From: Sycon ciliatum
Taxonomy: Eukaryota; Porifera; Calcarea; Leucosolenida; Sycettidae
Direction: 5' to 3'
DNA: 64,000 bases
NCBI RefSeq assembly: GCF_964019385.1
Contig: NC_088653.1
Span: 9,143,290 to 9,207,289, forward strand
Every line of letters starts with the position of its first letter. The stretch's first letter is position 1. The position numbers were made by a program, and so were the translations under genes. Below, one piece after another: positions 11,461 through 23,219 of the stretch. The notes beneath the pieces were generated by a model. It did no database searches. It saw only the letters and a program-made list of their open reading frames with translations, and was not told the DNA's origin.

Positions 11461-12960
11461 AAAGGGGAACTCCACGGAAAATGAAACTTTCATATCCTGT
11501 AGTCTCGGGTACTGACTCGAATGGTCTTCAGGGGCGCCACACACGGTACGACCACTACGACCATGGTCGTACCACTTTTCGTCCAGGATGGTCCACCCAA
11601 TTCATCCGAAAAAGCAATAAAAAAATTCAAGGATCTTCGGACTTGTACAACACATCGCAACTGTTACTTTCATTGCAAGGAGCATACAGACTTGATGCCT
11701 AGCACTAGCAGCTAGCTATTGCCCAAGACTCCAGGCGGCTATCCATTACGATAGGCGGTTGGAGTCACGGTTAGAGAAAACCAGACGATGGATTCCTCAC
11801 GGACGCATTCACTGCAAACTTGACGGAAACACAGCTGAGCTGGCGGCGATCACTGGGTCCAGAACTAAAATTTTCCAAGATCTACCATGTTACAATGGCG
11901 ATCAGCACGTCAAGAGACACTACATGTATGTCACTTTTCAGCTACAACATAATAATTATATTCTTTCCACAACGACACCTACCTAGTACCTCTGGCTCCT
12001 GACGATCTACTGCAAGCGGATTCGAAAATGCATTACACCCGCGAACGCAGCGCTTGTCAACGGAAAAGGGAAGCGCTTCATTCTCCGAAGCTGAAAAGTG
12101 TTTGAACTGCTGCTCCACGGCGGCAGAATATTCTGCAGCTGTTCACCGACACGACCCGCTTCACCTATATTATAACGATTTACGATCGTTTCGTTCCCCG
12201 AGTTTTCTGGTAGCAGCAACAAGAATTTCGTCCGCGACGACAGGACGAAAGTCTCGCAAACTAAAGTCCTGTTGCCTCGAAGACAGAGAAGATTCCGCAA
12301 GCGCTTTCTTCTGCTTCCATTGTTGTAGCTCTCCGGTCCACTGGCAGATCTTTCAATCCCACCGAACAAAAACAAAGGATCTGCTTCTCTCTCTAAAAAC
12401 AACTAAAATAATTACTTCGCGACTGTCCAGGCCGGACGTGTACATAGTGTACGCGACGCGGCAGACTTTTGCACGACACGACATACGTTTTTGCATAGCC
12501 GCTGGCGCTAGAACGCGCAGCACACTTGTACTTTGGATTTTGCGATTTTTCGAGGGCAATGGCCCTGAATCATTGAATGGGTTCCATTTGCCTTGCTTGG
12601 CTACCTACGATGTACAGAAAATACCAAAAATCCATGAGAAGTATGTTTTTGGAGCTGGAGTGGGGTTGTCTAATAAGTGCTAGGGGAACCCTCCTTTGCG
12701 GCTGTAGAGTGCTAAAACGTGGCCTGTTAGCCGAAAAATCCTTATTTTTTCTCCGCGGGGACACCCCCGGACCCCCGGTCGGACCACTCTCAGCAACCCT
12801 GTGACGCCCCTGGTCTTGGTCCGAAGTCTCTACGGCAAAGCGTTCTTGAGATATTGGCAAAACGGGGGCCGCGCCGTGACGTCATGCGGCCATTTGGCTA
12901 TGTCATCCCGGCCTGCCTACGTCATTGTGGCACGGTCTGAATCTAGGTGCTTTCTTTTAG
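11461..12960. other. no gene recognised; non-coding repeat-like DNA
   Basis: Opens with AAAGGGGAAC as at 9072. The frames present (up to 209 codons at 12054-12683) show no domain and are treated as chance frames. It lies inside the proposed host intron. Confidence 0.35.
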
Positions 12961-12979
12961 AATTAAATTTCAAGGAAAG

Positions 12980-13267
12980 ATGAGCTATTCCGAACAATTT
13001 TTTGTACCCAGCAATGGAAGCAGCGATGCTAAAGTCAGTGAAGACCACCATCAACCCACCGCCGCGTATGGTTGGAACAGGGAGCCCAGATACTCTGCTA
13101 AGGAGCTGCCATCGTGTGTAACAAATGTTGAGGAAGAAGATGCCTCAGCAGCTGCGTCCGACAGAAGAAGACGAATAGCTTGGCCACCAGACTCTCGATT
13201 CGTTTGGGACTCCAACTGGTGCGAGTGTGGACAAAAGTGTATAGCCTTGCCAAGCCCGCGGGAATAA
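12980..13267 (+). pseudogene. P2X7-C-like zinc-binding domain, frameshifted
   Basis: From ATG at 12980 the frame encodes 95 residues ending FVWDSNWCECGQKCIALP plus SPRE, then TAA. The WCxCGxxC layout resembles the P2X7 intracellular C-terminal domain, where a Cys-Cys element follows. After the stop, another frame (about 13269-13325) reads GCCRRCREDGPRFL, as expected of that continuation, so one or more frameshifts probably break it. Such domains occur as stand-alone proteins in many invertebrates. It could instead be a mis-modelled exon; no splice site removing the stop was evident. Zinc binding is inferred from cysteines only. Confidence 0.4.
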
Positions 13268-13461
13268 TTTTGCTGGTAGGATGCTGCCGTCGCTGTCGAG
13301 AAGACGGCCCAAGGTTTCTTGCGTAGCGGACCTCGCAGTTTACGAGATCGTAACCTTGCATTAGGCTGTACCCACCACTGCTCTTCGAAGTTATCTCGAC
13401 ATGCAGAAGCCGCCAATGCCAGTGACAGAAGAGTCTGAAATTAGGTAAGCCTCAATTAGTT

Positions 13462-13780
13462 TGTCTTGACTTGTCTTGTGAGGATCGCGCATCAATATGA
13501 TACGATAATTTTTTTTGGAGAAATTTATTGTTGTCAGGTGCACTACAGTAGGCGTCGCACAAGAACAAAATGTACTAGTAGTTATAACAAATTTCATGCT
13601 TGACACAAACAAATTCTCTTTGCTCCGAGTATGTCCTGACTTGCCTTGTGAGGATCGATGCGCGTAATGTTTTGCGTGCAACTTACTTATTGTTGTCAGG
13701 CATGGCACGAAAAACGTTGTACTATAGTGCTAGTAGTTATCACATGTTTTCATGCGTGACTCAAACACATCAATTTTGTG
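13462..13780 (+). repeat. ~160-bp tandem duplication
   Basis: The block with TTGTGAGGATCG, TTATTGTTGTCAGG and ACTCAAACA-type motifs at 13470-13615 recurs diverged at 13633-13780. It is non-coding. Confidence 0.6.
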
Positions 13781-13859
13781 TTTCATTATCCCTGGGATTG
13801 GTTCAAGATCTGCAAAGTATGGTAGTGTTCTGATGGTGAAGAGAGCACTGCACACAGTT

Positions 13860-14258
13860 TATGAGCACGATGCGTGCATTTGATCACACCCGAACCCATA
13901 CTGTATCGTTTCACGCGATAGGCTTTGTCAATACACCCGTTCTCTAGTAAACCATGTCATGCAACGTACAAGCGTGGGGTCAAGAAAGCGTACACCCAAA
14001 TAATGCACAAATTCTGGCAGGATAGTAAGACATCAGATTCTGTACTTTCTGACCAAGACATCTCTGTACTATAAGGGAATTGAATGTGTCCTAATCAGAA
14101 TTCATCAGTCATTGGAAATTCTACTAGAACCTCCATCTTTGTCCCAGCGAACACTAAATAGTTATGGCGCGCGCACTGAACGTGCAGGTAGGTACAGGTA
14201 GGTGTAATTCAGCGCATATGTAGAGTAAATGAGTATTTGACTATAGTATAGTCTGGCT
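13860..14258. other. no gene recognised
   Basis: No frame, repeat or RNA signal that I can support; it lies inside the proposed host intron and precedes a LINE tail. Confidence 0.35.
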
Positions 14259-14411
14259 GGGCGTGGACGTCCAAGGACATCCATTGCGACGCGCATCACA
14301 AGCGACTTACAGAGGAGGAACATCGACTTGAAGCGCAGCAGTCAGCTGGGGAATGTGAGGGCCATCGCTCTGGACAAGCTTACATGGAGAAATCTGGCCG
14401 ACAATCCATGA
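14259..14411 (+). pseudogene. LINE C-terminal tail fragment
   Basis: A 50-codon frame ending in TGA reads GRGRPRTSIATRITSDLQ and ends DKLTWRNLADNP. The GRPR start and the closing aDxxxWR pattern are typical of the extreme C-terminus of AP-type LINE polyproteins. Nothing upstream of it is recognisable, so this is a heavily 5'-truncated copy. Confidence 0.55.
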
Positions 14412-14540
14412 TCTGGCGTCACAGGTCATCAGTGCGCCGTGTTAATAATTACCTTGATACTGGAATTTGATCATAGGAGATAGGACAGAAGCGGAACGTA
14501 TAATTATACCCACATAATTATATTATTACGCGTGCTGTGG

Positions 14541-14568
14541 TATTATTATTATTATTATTATTATTATA
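14541..14568 (+). repeat. (ATT)n microsatellite
   Basis: About nine TAT/ATT units in an AT-rich stretch. Confidence 0.8.
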
Positions 14569-15186
14569 GTCACTATACCATACCATAATAATTATTACGG
14601 TTCAGCAATGTGGTATGTGTACAAGCACTCAGCATAAACGCTCCGTATGGCATTCTATGTTTCTGTAGATCTCTACGCTATGCAGCACACAGGCAGTACA
14701 CACTGTATGTACACGGCAAATGGGGCAAGCACGTTTGTTGTCGTCTTCCAGCCTGCGTTGTGAAAACCATCATGCAAAGATATCCAATTCCTGCACCACC
14801 TCAGCCTTCTAAGGAGACTTCCACCCGGGATTAGGCAGGGAACGCGCTTCTCCAAGACAGGAACATCGAGGTTGCCATCTGCAACCACTACCACCTCACA
14901 CATGAGCTTGTCACCAATCTCATAACTTTCTGTCGTATAATTATCTATTTGGCCACATAGTCTTCTTTATGCTGTGAGAACTGGACTTCATACCTTCCTA
15001 TCGGGGTATTTTTGGTTGTGCTGTGGCGACGGTTGACATTGATGTCGTCAAGAGCTGCGAGATGTGCGTGTCCACTCATCCCCAGAATTGAGAAACGAGT
15101 GAGTTTCAGAATGTATTTTGGCATGGCACTGTGATATACCTGCATGGCGAAAAGAATGTAGAGAAAACACACTTGCTTAGACAAAA

Positions 15187-15563
15187 CAGTAAGATCGGGC
15201 GTCGAAGAACACCTCGCCGAAGAACACCCAGGCTGGAAAACGGGCAAAATTTAAGAACAGTCCAGGCTAGAATTATCAGATTTAAGAACACGTTTAAAAT
15301 AGATCCACATTGTACATGTATGGGAGGTGAGTACATGTCATGTACACGTGTAAACAGTAACTGCTACATGTACAGTCATTCCCATTTACGACACCCACTA
15401 GTTTAGAAGTACTACATTGCACTACATGTACATGGCTAACGTCATGACGTCACTCGACTCGCCGCGCGCGTGTGAATAAGAACGGTCTGGCTAGAATCAA
15501 AAAATTAAGAACGTTCCTAGGCTGCACTCGAGCCCCTGCGTTCTTCGGCGCCCGATCTTACTG
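15187..15563. mobile_element. MITE with ~27-bp terminal inverted repeats
   Basis: Starts ACAGTAAGATCGGGCGTCGA and ends with the near reverse complement (GGCGCCCGATCTTACTGT). It is 377 bp and non-coding. The CAGT terminus suggests a Tc1/mariner-type family, but a clean TA duplication is seen only on the right. Confidence 0.65.
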
Positions 15564-15786
15564 TATAATTCTATATGTGTTACAAAACCACCAGTTCTCA
15601 AGAGGGAAAGGCCTTCTGGCTTATGACATTGTATTCGTTGCGATGTTGTATCTCGACTCCGTCGTACTGCTGATGTTTGCTGCATGGCGTTCGCTATTTG
15701 CGCTGTGTGAGTTTTGCTGTATTCGCTGTCATGTCATGTTTTACATGCATATGCTTTGATTATACATGTACGCTGTTTTTGCATGC

Positions 15787-15950
15787 TATAAATAGCTGGT
15801 GTTATTAGTGTTAGTTTGATTCAATGGAAGTCAAAACATACTGTTGAGAATAAATACTTTTCCTCGTGCCGTGTGGTCGTTCGTTTCTGATACTAACGAG
15901 AACCAGAGGGTTCATTACAGTTTGCGACCACGCCAGGATACGGAGCGAGC
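15787..15950 (+). promoter_or_regulatory. 5' LTR end of Bel-Pao element: TATA box, poly(A) signal, primer-site region
   Basis: CTATAAATA at 15787 and AATAAA near 15850 precede a segment ending TTCATTACA (about 15920), followed by TTTGCGACCACGCCAGGA as candidate primer-binding region and then the gag-like ATG at 15951. The upstream edge of the LTR was not located. Confidence 0.5.
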
Positions 15951-18900
15951 ATGGCAGAGCAACTACATAATTTGGAAGCCAGCTTTATCGCCAATGGAGT
16001 TCGGTTAGGATTGGAAGGCGATGAGTTGAGGGAACATTTGGAGCAGAGGCTCCGACAGTATGAGGAGCGTGAGGAGCGCAGTGCCAGACGGCGAGAGGAG
16101 GCGCTCTGCTCCGAGTTTGAAAAAAAAGCTCAAGGAGATTAAGAGCGCATCGCCAAGGCGTATCAGGGTGAGGGCAGAGTCGCCAGTGAGAGTGAGATGG
16201 GAGGTACAGCGGTAGCTCCCAGTCACAGCGGTGGGCGTAAGCCGTTGATGAAAATCATCTCATATGATGGAACGCAGTCAGGAGCGTTATCTTGACCTGT
16301 TCGAGGACATCTGTTCCAAGAACGGGTTCGAAGAAAGCAAATGGGTTCTGCGATTACGCATCACGCTAGCGGGTAGCAAAGCTGAGAGGATATGTTTTGG
16401 ATGAAATAATTACGAGGAAGCAAAGTAAGAGTTGCTTGCCTTGCTCGGAAAGATTCCGGATAAATCGTGGGAGACATTGCTGACAGGCAAGCAGCGGTCA
16501 GATGAGTCTTTTCACCAATACGTTGTTCGTGTTTGCCGAGAGGTAGAGGTAATACATGACGTGTTGGACGGAGCAGATTACAGCCGGGAGAAACTGACTG
16601 AGATAGTAACGGACAAGAAAGTTTGATCGCGCTGTCTACACTCAGCAAGTGTGCGGCTGATGACCGGAGTGGCGCGAGTTGAGGTAAGAACTCGAAAGGC
16701 GAAGGTTCGCGTGTTCCTGGACTCCGGTGCTGAGGCGTCATTTGTGACTGCAGCGTTGGTGTCAGCAATCGATGCAGAAGACGTTGGTGCTGAAAATGTA
16801 GAGGTGAAGGGCCAACCCAACAGCGTATGGATAAATACGCCATCACAATCCAAGGTAGCTCTGCTAGCATTCCGGTACGCGCGCTCGTGAAACCAACGCT
16901 AGAGCTAGACCTGAAGTGCGCGAGTCTGCAGGCCATTGCTCAGTGGCACAGTTGGGGAGTAGAGCTGAGTGAAGAGCCTCAGCAAGAAACAACAGACGAA
17001 ATACACATGCTGATCGGTGCAGAATATATCAACGCGATACAGCACAGCAAGAAAGAAGTTAATGGCGAGACTGTGTGGAACACAGAGATCGGTAGTGTAG
17101 TATCTGGTCCAGCGTCTGCACCCAGTCGGTGACCGTGTCATGTGTCACAGCCCATATCGACAAACTATGGCAGTTGGATCAACCTCCAGAATGACATCGG
17201 CACTTGCCATCTTTCCCGCTATGTCGCTAGGGCGCCGGATTCCAAGTGGGTCTCTTGTGGCGAAATGAGCGTCGCCCAACGGATAACTATGCTCAAGCTA
17301 GAGTCCTCACAACGCGGCTTCTGGAAAAGCTGAAGCGGAATGGGAAGCGTACACTCTATGATGATATGCTGATCAGGGACTACCACGCGCTTTGAGCAAT
17401 TTAGTTGGAGCCATGTGAGAGGGATGCCGGGCACTATGTACCGCATCATGGTGTATTCCGCAAGCACGCTGCAACCACGAAGTTAAGAGTGGTGTTCAAT
17501 GCCTTGGTGACGGCTCCAGATGGCAAGTCATTGAACGACATGGTTGACCCTCGACTGTCGCTATTGCCGAGTCTCGCGGGTATGCTAGTAAGGTTAAGTG
17601 AATATAAGAGCGCGCTGCAAGCGGACTTACCCAAGGCTTTCTTCATGGTCAAGGTTAATCCCGAAGACCGTCCGTACCTGCGTTTCTAGGGGCCCAGTCG
17701 AAGCGACAGCGACAAACTGTTAACCTGGAGGCAAACGAAACTGCCATTTGGCGTAAATTGCTCGCCATACATGCTTACTGTGGTGATTCAGCATCACTTC
17801 AAGGAGCTACGGGCGCTGTCTACACCCAAAGAGCGAGACCATATTGATCTCTTGCTCACGAGTTTCTACGTTGACGATTTGGTCTCTAGTGTCTCAAATG
17901 CCCCGTAAGCCAAGAAGATGCAAGAGTTGGGTGTGCGTGTGCTTACAGATGCTGGCATGGAGTTGCGCATGTGGCGAGGCAACGAAATACCGTGCGATCC
18001 AGAGGCCGGAGATAAAGTCCTCGGTCTGAAATGGAAAACCAGTGATGACTTGCTTAGCTTAGCAGCGCTAGGCGGGTCCGATAGGCCACCTGTTTGGACC
18101 CGGCGATCCCTCCTTAAGTGTGTTGTGTCAGTGTTTGATCCGGTAGGTCTAACAGCACCGGCAGTTGTGCCGGGAAAGATACTGCTACAGCAAGCCAGGA
18201 AATTCGGAGGCGGCTGGGATGATAAGTTGCCTGATGGCATCGCAGCCGCATGTGCGCAATGGTGGCGAGAGTTGGCCGGAGTGGTGAGCATTGACATACC
18301 ACGTTGGATTTGCTGCAATCTTGACATGCCGATTGCGCTTCATGCCTTCGCGGATGCCAGTGAGAAAGCGTTTGGATGTTCTTTGTATGCAGTCGTCAAT
18401 GGACAGTCGCACTTGGTATTTGCCAAGGCCAAAGTGGCACCGGTGTCTTCGCCCACGTTAGCCCGCCTTGAGTTACAAGCAGTATGTCTAGCGGCTCATT
18501 ACGCTGAGTTTGTGGTGAAGGAGCTGCGTGTGACCGTCACGCAAGTCTATGGCTGGACTGACAGTCTCACTACCGTTCATTGGATCAGTAATCCATCGTA
18601 CAAATGGAAAACATTTGTGGCTAACCGCATCAGTCAAGTCCAAGAGATATCGAAGAAGGTCGGCATTGTGTGGAACCATTGCCCGGGCCTTCACAACCCA
18701 GCAGATTTGCCGTCACGTGGGAGTAGTGCACAGCAGATCCGTAGCCCGTTCTGGATGGGTGGACCAACCTCGATCACGGATCCCAATGACTGGCCCACCG
18801 CATCCTGAACCGCAGCTACAGATGAGTCCAGTGTAGAAGTGTGAGTGTCAGCCACCACCTGTAGTCGAGAATCTGATAATGAACTGTGGCTCCGATTCAG

Positions 18901-19918
18901 TAAATGGGCGAGGGCACAGGGCACGGTGACTGGGATGTTGCAGTGGAAGCACACTGAGCCTCGTGCTGAACTCTGTTTTGCAGCAGACAACGTATTGTAC
19001 TGCATCGTTCAAGCCGAATGTTTCGCTGAGGATCTTGAGCTCATCAAGCAAGGTCAACCAGTGAAGCCTGGGTCGAAGGTGTATCAGCTTGCATCGTTTC
19101 TGGATGAGCATGGAGTGCTCAGAGCCGGGGGACGACTTCAGCACAGCGAGTTGGCATATGAAGCCAAGCACCCAGTCCTATTAGGCAAACATCATCTGAC
19201 CGAGTGCTGTTGGAGAAAACGCATGTCAAAAGGATGAACCGAGGTGAAGAAGGGGTCTTGTGGTACATCCGTCAGAAATTCTGGATTATCCGTGGTCGAC
19301 GAGCGCTACGCAACATTACTCAGCAATGTGTTACATGCCGCTGCTACAAGGCTAAGGCTGCCTCAGAAGTCTGCTCGCCACTGCCAGAAGACCGAGTTGT
19401 TCACGAGAGGCCGTTCGCAACTACCGGCATCGACTATGCTGGTCCGTTGTACGTGCGCTGTGGCGAGTCATCTCCGAAGGTATGGATAGCATTGTTTGTG
19501 TGTGCCACCAGCAGCAGAGCAGTTCACTTGGAGGTGCTCGATAGGTTTTAAAGTACTGACTCATTCTTGATAGCATTTCGGAAGTTTGTCGCGAGACGTG
19601 GTTTGCCATCTCGGATCAGGTCTGACAACGCTATAACGTTCAAGGCGGCATCTGACAAACTGAGTGTGCCATAGATATTCAATCCTCCAGCTGCGCAAAG
19701 GCATGGATGCTTCTATGGGCGAATGGTTGGTACGGTGACGAGTGCCTTGAAGAAGGTAATGGGAACAGCGTTTCTGAAGGTCCAGGAGCTTGAGACCCTC
19801 TTGTATGAGGTTGAAGCAGTGGTGAATAGTCATCCGCTAACTTATGTGTCTGTATAGCCTGGATGAGCCACCAGTAACCCCTGCAATGATGATGGGTAAC
19901 ATCTGGGTGTCGTCAGAG
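15951..19918 (+). pseudogene. Bel-Pao LTR retrotransposon gag-pol, decayed
   Basis: Open pieces in all three frames are ordered as in a Bel-Pao polyprotein. A gag-like coiled N-terminus starts at 15951. An aspartic protease lies near 16680-16800 (VFLDSGAEASF), followed by the Bel-Pao block MLIGAEYI (about 17010). RT begins near 17405 (TTKLRVVFNALVTAPDG, LQADLPKAFF) with motif C SFYVDDLVSSV near 17865. RNase H lies in the 296-codon frame 17918-18808 (AFADASEKAFG, ARLELQAVCLAAHYAEF). Integrase spans 19204-19857 with its zinc region (CVTCRCYKAKA) and acidic triad TTGIDYAGPL, RSDNAITF and E before VNSHPLTYVS. At least eight stops or frameshifts break it. No 3' LTR was found: the downstream end is replaced by the 37-bp minisatellite. 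Confidence 0.9.
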
Positions 19919-19929
19919 AAGCCAGCTGG

Positions 19930-20076
19930 TAGTCAGCTACAATCAAGCAAGGCAGGGATACTACAATAGTCAGCTACAATCAAGCAAGGCAGGGATACTA
20001 CAATAGTCAGCTACAATCAAGCAAGGCAGGGATACTACAATAGTCAGCTACAATCAAGCAAGGCAGGGATACTACA
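19930..20076 (+). repeat. 37-bp minisatellite, 4 copies (left LTR remnant of LTR element 2)
   Basis: Four near-identical 37-bp units (each with CAGCTACAATCAAGCAAGGC and GGGATACTACA). The last unit ends GGGATACTACA directly against a pyrimidine tract, which on the minus strand is a polypurine tract next to the LTR start TGTAGTATCCC. Confidence 0.85.
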
Positions 20077-20199
20077 CCCTCCCTTCCTACAGATAATTAT
20101 GCCCTCGTTATTTTCAAAAGTAGGCAGGTGGACCAATGTTCTGTCGTGAGACAGTATGTATTGGTAGACTGGTAGACTTGGTAGACTGATAAAGTAGGA

Positions 20200-20420
20200 A
20201 CCCTGTGGTAAAATGTGTGAAGGACCTGTCTCTCTGTGGAGCGGTAAAATGTATGTGTTCGCGTCTCAGCATTGGATGGTAAAAGGGATGTGTTCGGTCG
20301 CGTCACCCTTATCTTGGGCACGGTAGCATTTCTTAATTCGCGTCTTTCTGGGACGGTAACATTGCTTGATTCGAGTCTCTCTGGGACGGTACAACGGGAA
20401 AGGACTCGCTCACCATGTGG
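20200..20420. repeat. imperfect ~35-45-bp tandem repeats inside LTR element 2
   Basis: Repeated blocks around GGGACGGTA-ACATT and GATTCGAGTCTCTCT-like units; no coding function is supported. Confidence 0.4.
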
Positions 20421-20720
20421 CGGTATAATCATTGTTACATGGACTGGTTATTTGAGTGTGTGCTTCCAGGGTATACAGCATTTTGCGTCTGATCCAGGTC
20501 AGTGACTGCTGCTCCAGCAAATCGATTACTTGGTCTGTGCGGGGTGGACATGGTCGGGATGGGTAATGAAAAGGCTAGGAAACTTTGTTGACAGAACTGT
20601 GAGAAATCAGTTGTGTGGGAGCTTCAGTGGGGCGAAATGTTGGGTGATCCAGAACTGTGTACTGCATATATCTGCACGTACATGGAGGAACAGGGAGGGT
20701 TGTCAGTCCGATGCTTTTTT

Positions 20721-21436
20721 TTATCGAATGGTGGCACGGGGACTGGGAGTGGGATTGTCTGTGGGATGGAGTGGCTGATGGACCTGGAGAGCCTCGTTTA
20801 TCGAGTGTAATGTGGCAAACAAACAAAAAGGGAGGGATGTGATCGTTGAGACAATTTTGGCAGCAGAACGAGTTAGTAAGGGAAATATGGCAGCAATGAT
20901 CATGAGGATAGTATGGAAACCACCGTGGGATTGTGGAGCTTGCATAATACGCGGCGTAGCTTGCATGATAGGGGTGGCATATGCACTCACGTGAGTAACA
21001 GTTGCATTTAAACGGGTTGATGATAGAGTAGTGGTACAGCAAGTAGGGTGACATACCTTGGTTGCAGGGAATACGGGTCGTGTAGCGCGAGAACGATAGC
21101 AAGGACGATAGCGAGGACGATAGCGAGGACGATAGCGAGGACGATAGCAATACGCTATGTCATGGCCAATCTTCTTGCAGGATCGGCAATAGGGACGGAG
21201 ACGTAAGGGCCGACGCCGCTTTGGTCGTATATATACCGGTAGTACAGGGGCATACCGGAGGGCATGAGATCTCGCTGGAGAATTATGGTGATCCACTTGG
21301 CCGGAACGCGTACGCCGCAGCGTCGATCTCCTGTGCGGATGGACTGTAGATCCGGGATTCTGAGTTGATCTCTGGTCGTTGTAGGTTCAGAAACGCTTTT
21401 GGCACCAATAAACTTTGTCTTCCGCTCATTGGTCAA
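20721..21436 (-). pseudogene. gag-like protein with CCHC zinc knuckle (frameshifted)
   Basis: On minus, a frame from ATG at 21436 (93 codons) contains VRVPAKWITIILQRDLMPSG, resembling a gag/RNA-binding core. A one-frame shift near 21230 leads into PYCRSCKKIGHDIAYC, a perfect CX2CX4HX4C zinc knuckle, then a YRPR tandem repeat made by five 12-bp units at about 21085-21150. The remainder to 20721 is low-complexity and not recognisable. It sits just inside the 5' LTR and primer site, as expected for gag. It would bind element RNA if functional, but the frameshift argues against that in this copy. Confidence 0.6.
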
Positions 21437-21693
21437 GGAGAGTAGGAGAATATACAGAAAGAAATTAAGTGAAAGGCTGCACTAGAGATGGGGTTCAAAT
21501 CTGACAAAGTTTTAACCACCGCTGCGACCAATGTAATAGGTAGCCGAATGGAGGCACAGTGCTTAACACTAAATAACTTTTACTTAGACTTCCTCAGGTA
21601 CACACCTGGATTATTATGTAAAAAAATATGTGAAAACAGAAATGAGCAGAAGCTTTTATAGGTAACAGACTACATACGCTAACGTATGGGGAT

Positions 21694-22132
21694 CCGCTAC
21701 AATCAAGCAAGGCGGGGATACTACAATAGTCAGCTACAATCAAGCAAGGCAGGGATACTACAATAGTCAGCTACAATCACGCAAGGCAGGGATACTACAC
21801 TAGTCAGCTACAATCAAGCAAGGCAGGGATACTACAATAGTCAGTTACAATCAAGCAAGGCAGGGATACTGCAATAGTCAGCTACAATCAAGCAAGACAG
21901 GGATACTACAATAGTCAGCTACAATCAAGCAAGGCAGGGATACTACAATAGTCAGCTACAATCAAGCAAGGCAGGGATACTACAATAGTCAGGTACAATC
22001 AAGCAAGGCAGGGATACTACAATAGTCAGCTACAATCAAGCAAGGCAGGGATACTACAATAGTCAGCTACAATCAAGCAAGGCAGGGATACTGCAATAGT
22101 CAGCTACAATCAAGCAAGGTGGGGATACTACA
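21694..22132 (+). repeat. 37-bp minisatellite, ~12 copies (right LTR of element 2)
   Basis: About 12 head-to-tail 37-bp units, nearly all within two substitutions of each other. The unit contains GGCAGGGATACTACA, which is also the outer terminus of the LTRs of the neighbouring element at 22282-23885, showing that the array grew from an LTR end. Confidence 0.9.
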
Positions 22133-22281
22133 TAAACAGTCAGGTAGGACGACAACAAGATGCTAAACTGACAGAGGTACTGAGACATTGAACGACCTGA
22201 CAACTAGCTCCAACGAATCTACGAATTGAAAAACACAACCTTCTTATATCACTTGGAAGGTCCAATGAGGGGAAGGAAACG

Positions 22282-22637
22282 TGTAATGGGTGGCCGAGTG
22301 GTAGGCGCGGTGCAATTAACAATAATTACTTTTATTCTACTTTCAGGTACACACCTGAGATATAATCGTTATTGAAAGAAGAAGCGGCAAAATAAATAAC
22401 TTTCTCTCCGGTGCTCACCTAGAGGCTGAATCCTTATTCTTCGAGTTAGCTTTCATTGCTATCCAATCTAATCTAATCTTCTCTTCTCTAATCTTCTCTT
22501 CCTCAAAACAGAAATGCGCAGCCGCTTTTATGCAGCAGACGACGTACGCTTACATACGGAGATACACTAAATATACATCAGGCAAGCTCCGTATTAGTTC
22601 CGTACTGCTTCCGTAGTGGTCGGGCAGGGATACTACA
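22282..22637 (-). repeat. LTR of miniature LTR element 1 (3' LTR)
   Basis: 356 bp, TG...CA ends on the minus strand (TGTAGTATCC to CATTACA); by eye about 99% identical to 23530-23885. A polypurine tract (GGAAGGGAGGG on minus) immediately precedes it. Confidence 0.92.
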
Positions 22638-23219
22638 CCCTCCCTTCCTACAGATAATCACGCCCTCGTGATTTTCAAAAATTAGTGAGGAGTTACGAAC
22701 AACAGCGTCAACCGGAAGATGGCAAATTATATCGGAAATGATAACGTTTAGAGTAGACAGAAGAAATGAACTGATAACAAATCATAAAATAGAAGTAAAG
22801 CACACCAGGTTCACACAATCTCACGGGGTCAAAAAGGGAAAGAACTGTCCTCCAAATAGGACCTGAAACCACAGCACTCTTGCTGCACTACGCTGGCACA
22901 ACCCGCCAGGAACATCGCAGTTCAAAAACCGAACTGAATACACTATAACTATAAGGGGCGTTGTCACACACATTGTCCCACGTTAGCTGGGTAAGCCGTG
23001 GCTCACCATGATCAGACGCCTACCAAACTAATCTGGATTCACACACTCGCATAAAGGAAGACTGAAGAGAACAGGGAGACTGAAGGAAGACAGGAAAGAA
23101 AATGCCATACCTGGAATCAGCGTTAGTAACCACGGCGGCGGCTGGAGCTACGGCGAAGAGCAAGCCACGTTTTATCTTCATCTTGGTTGAGCCGGTCACT
23201 CAGAGCGGCTAGCTCGGCG

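Larger units (their letters stand above)
19930..22132 (-). mobile_element. miniature LTR element 2 (minus), gag-like, minisatellite-expanded LTRs
   Basis: Read on minus, a 601-bp 5' LTR (22132-21532, TGTAGTATCC to CTATTACA) is followed by TTGGTCGCAGCGGTGG as primer site, then a ~1.45-kb interior and a polypurine tract at about 20088-20077 before a truncated 3' LTR (20076-19930). The layout matches its relative at 22282-23885. Both LTR parts are largely 37-bp repeats (about 12 copies right, 4 left). The interior carries a frameshifted gag-like gene but no pol, so it is non-autonomous. It abuts the Bel-Pao remnant, so the 3' LTR was lost or recombined away. Confidence 0.7.

Noticed and set aside
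12054..12683. 209-codon frame in the host intron
   Set aside because: No recognisable domain, no splice logic, surrounded by dispersed repeats.
19930..22132. 37-bp regularly repeated units as a CRISPR-like array
   Set aside because: Units are contiguous with no spacers, the genome is eukaryotic, and the unit is an amplified LTR end.
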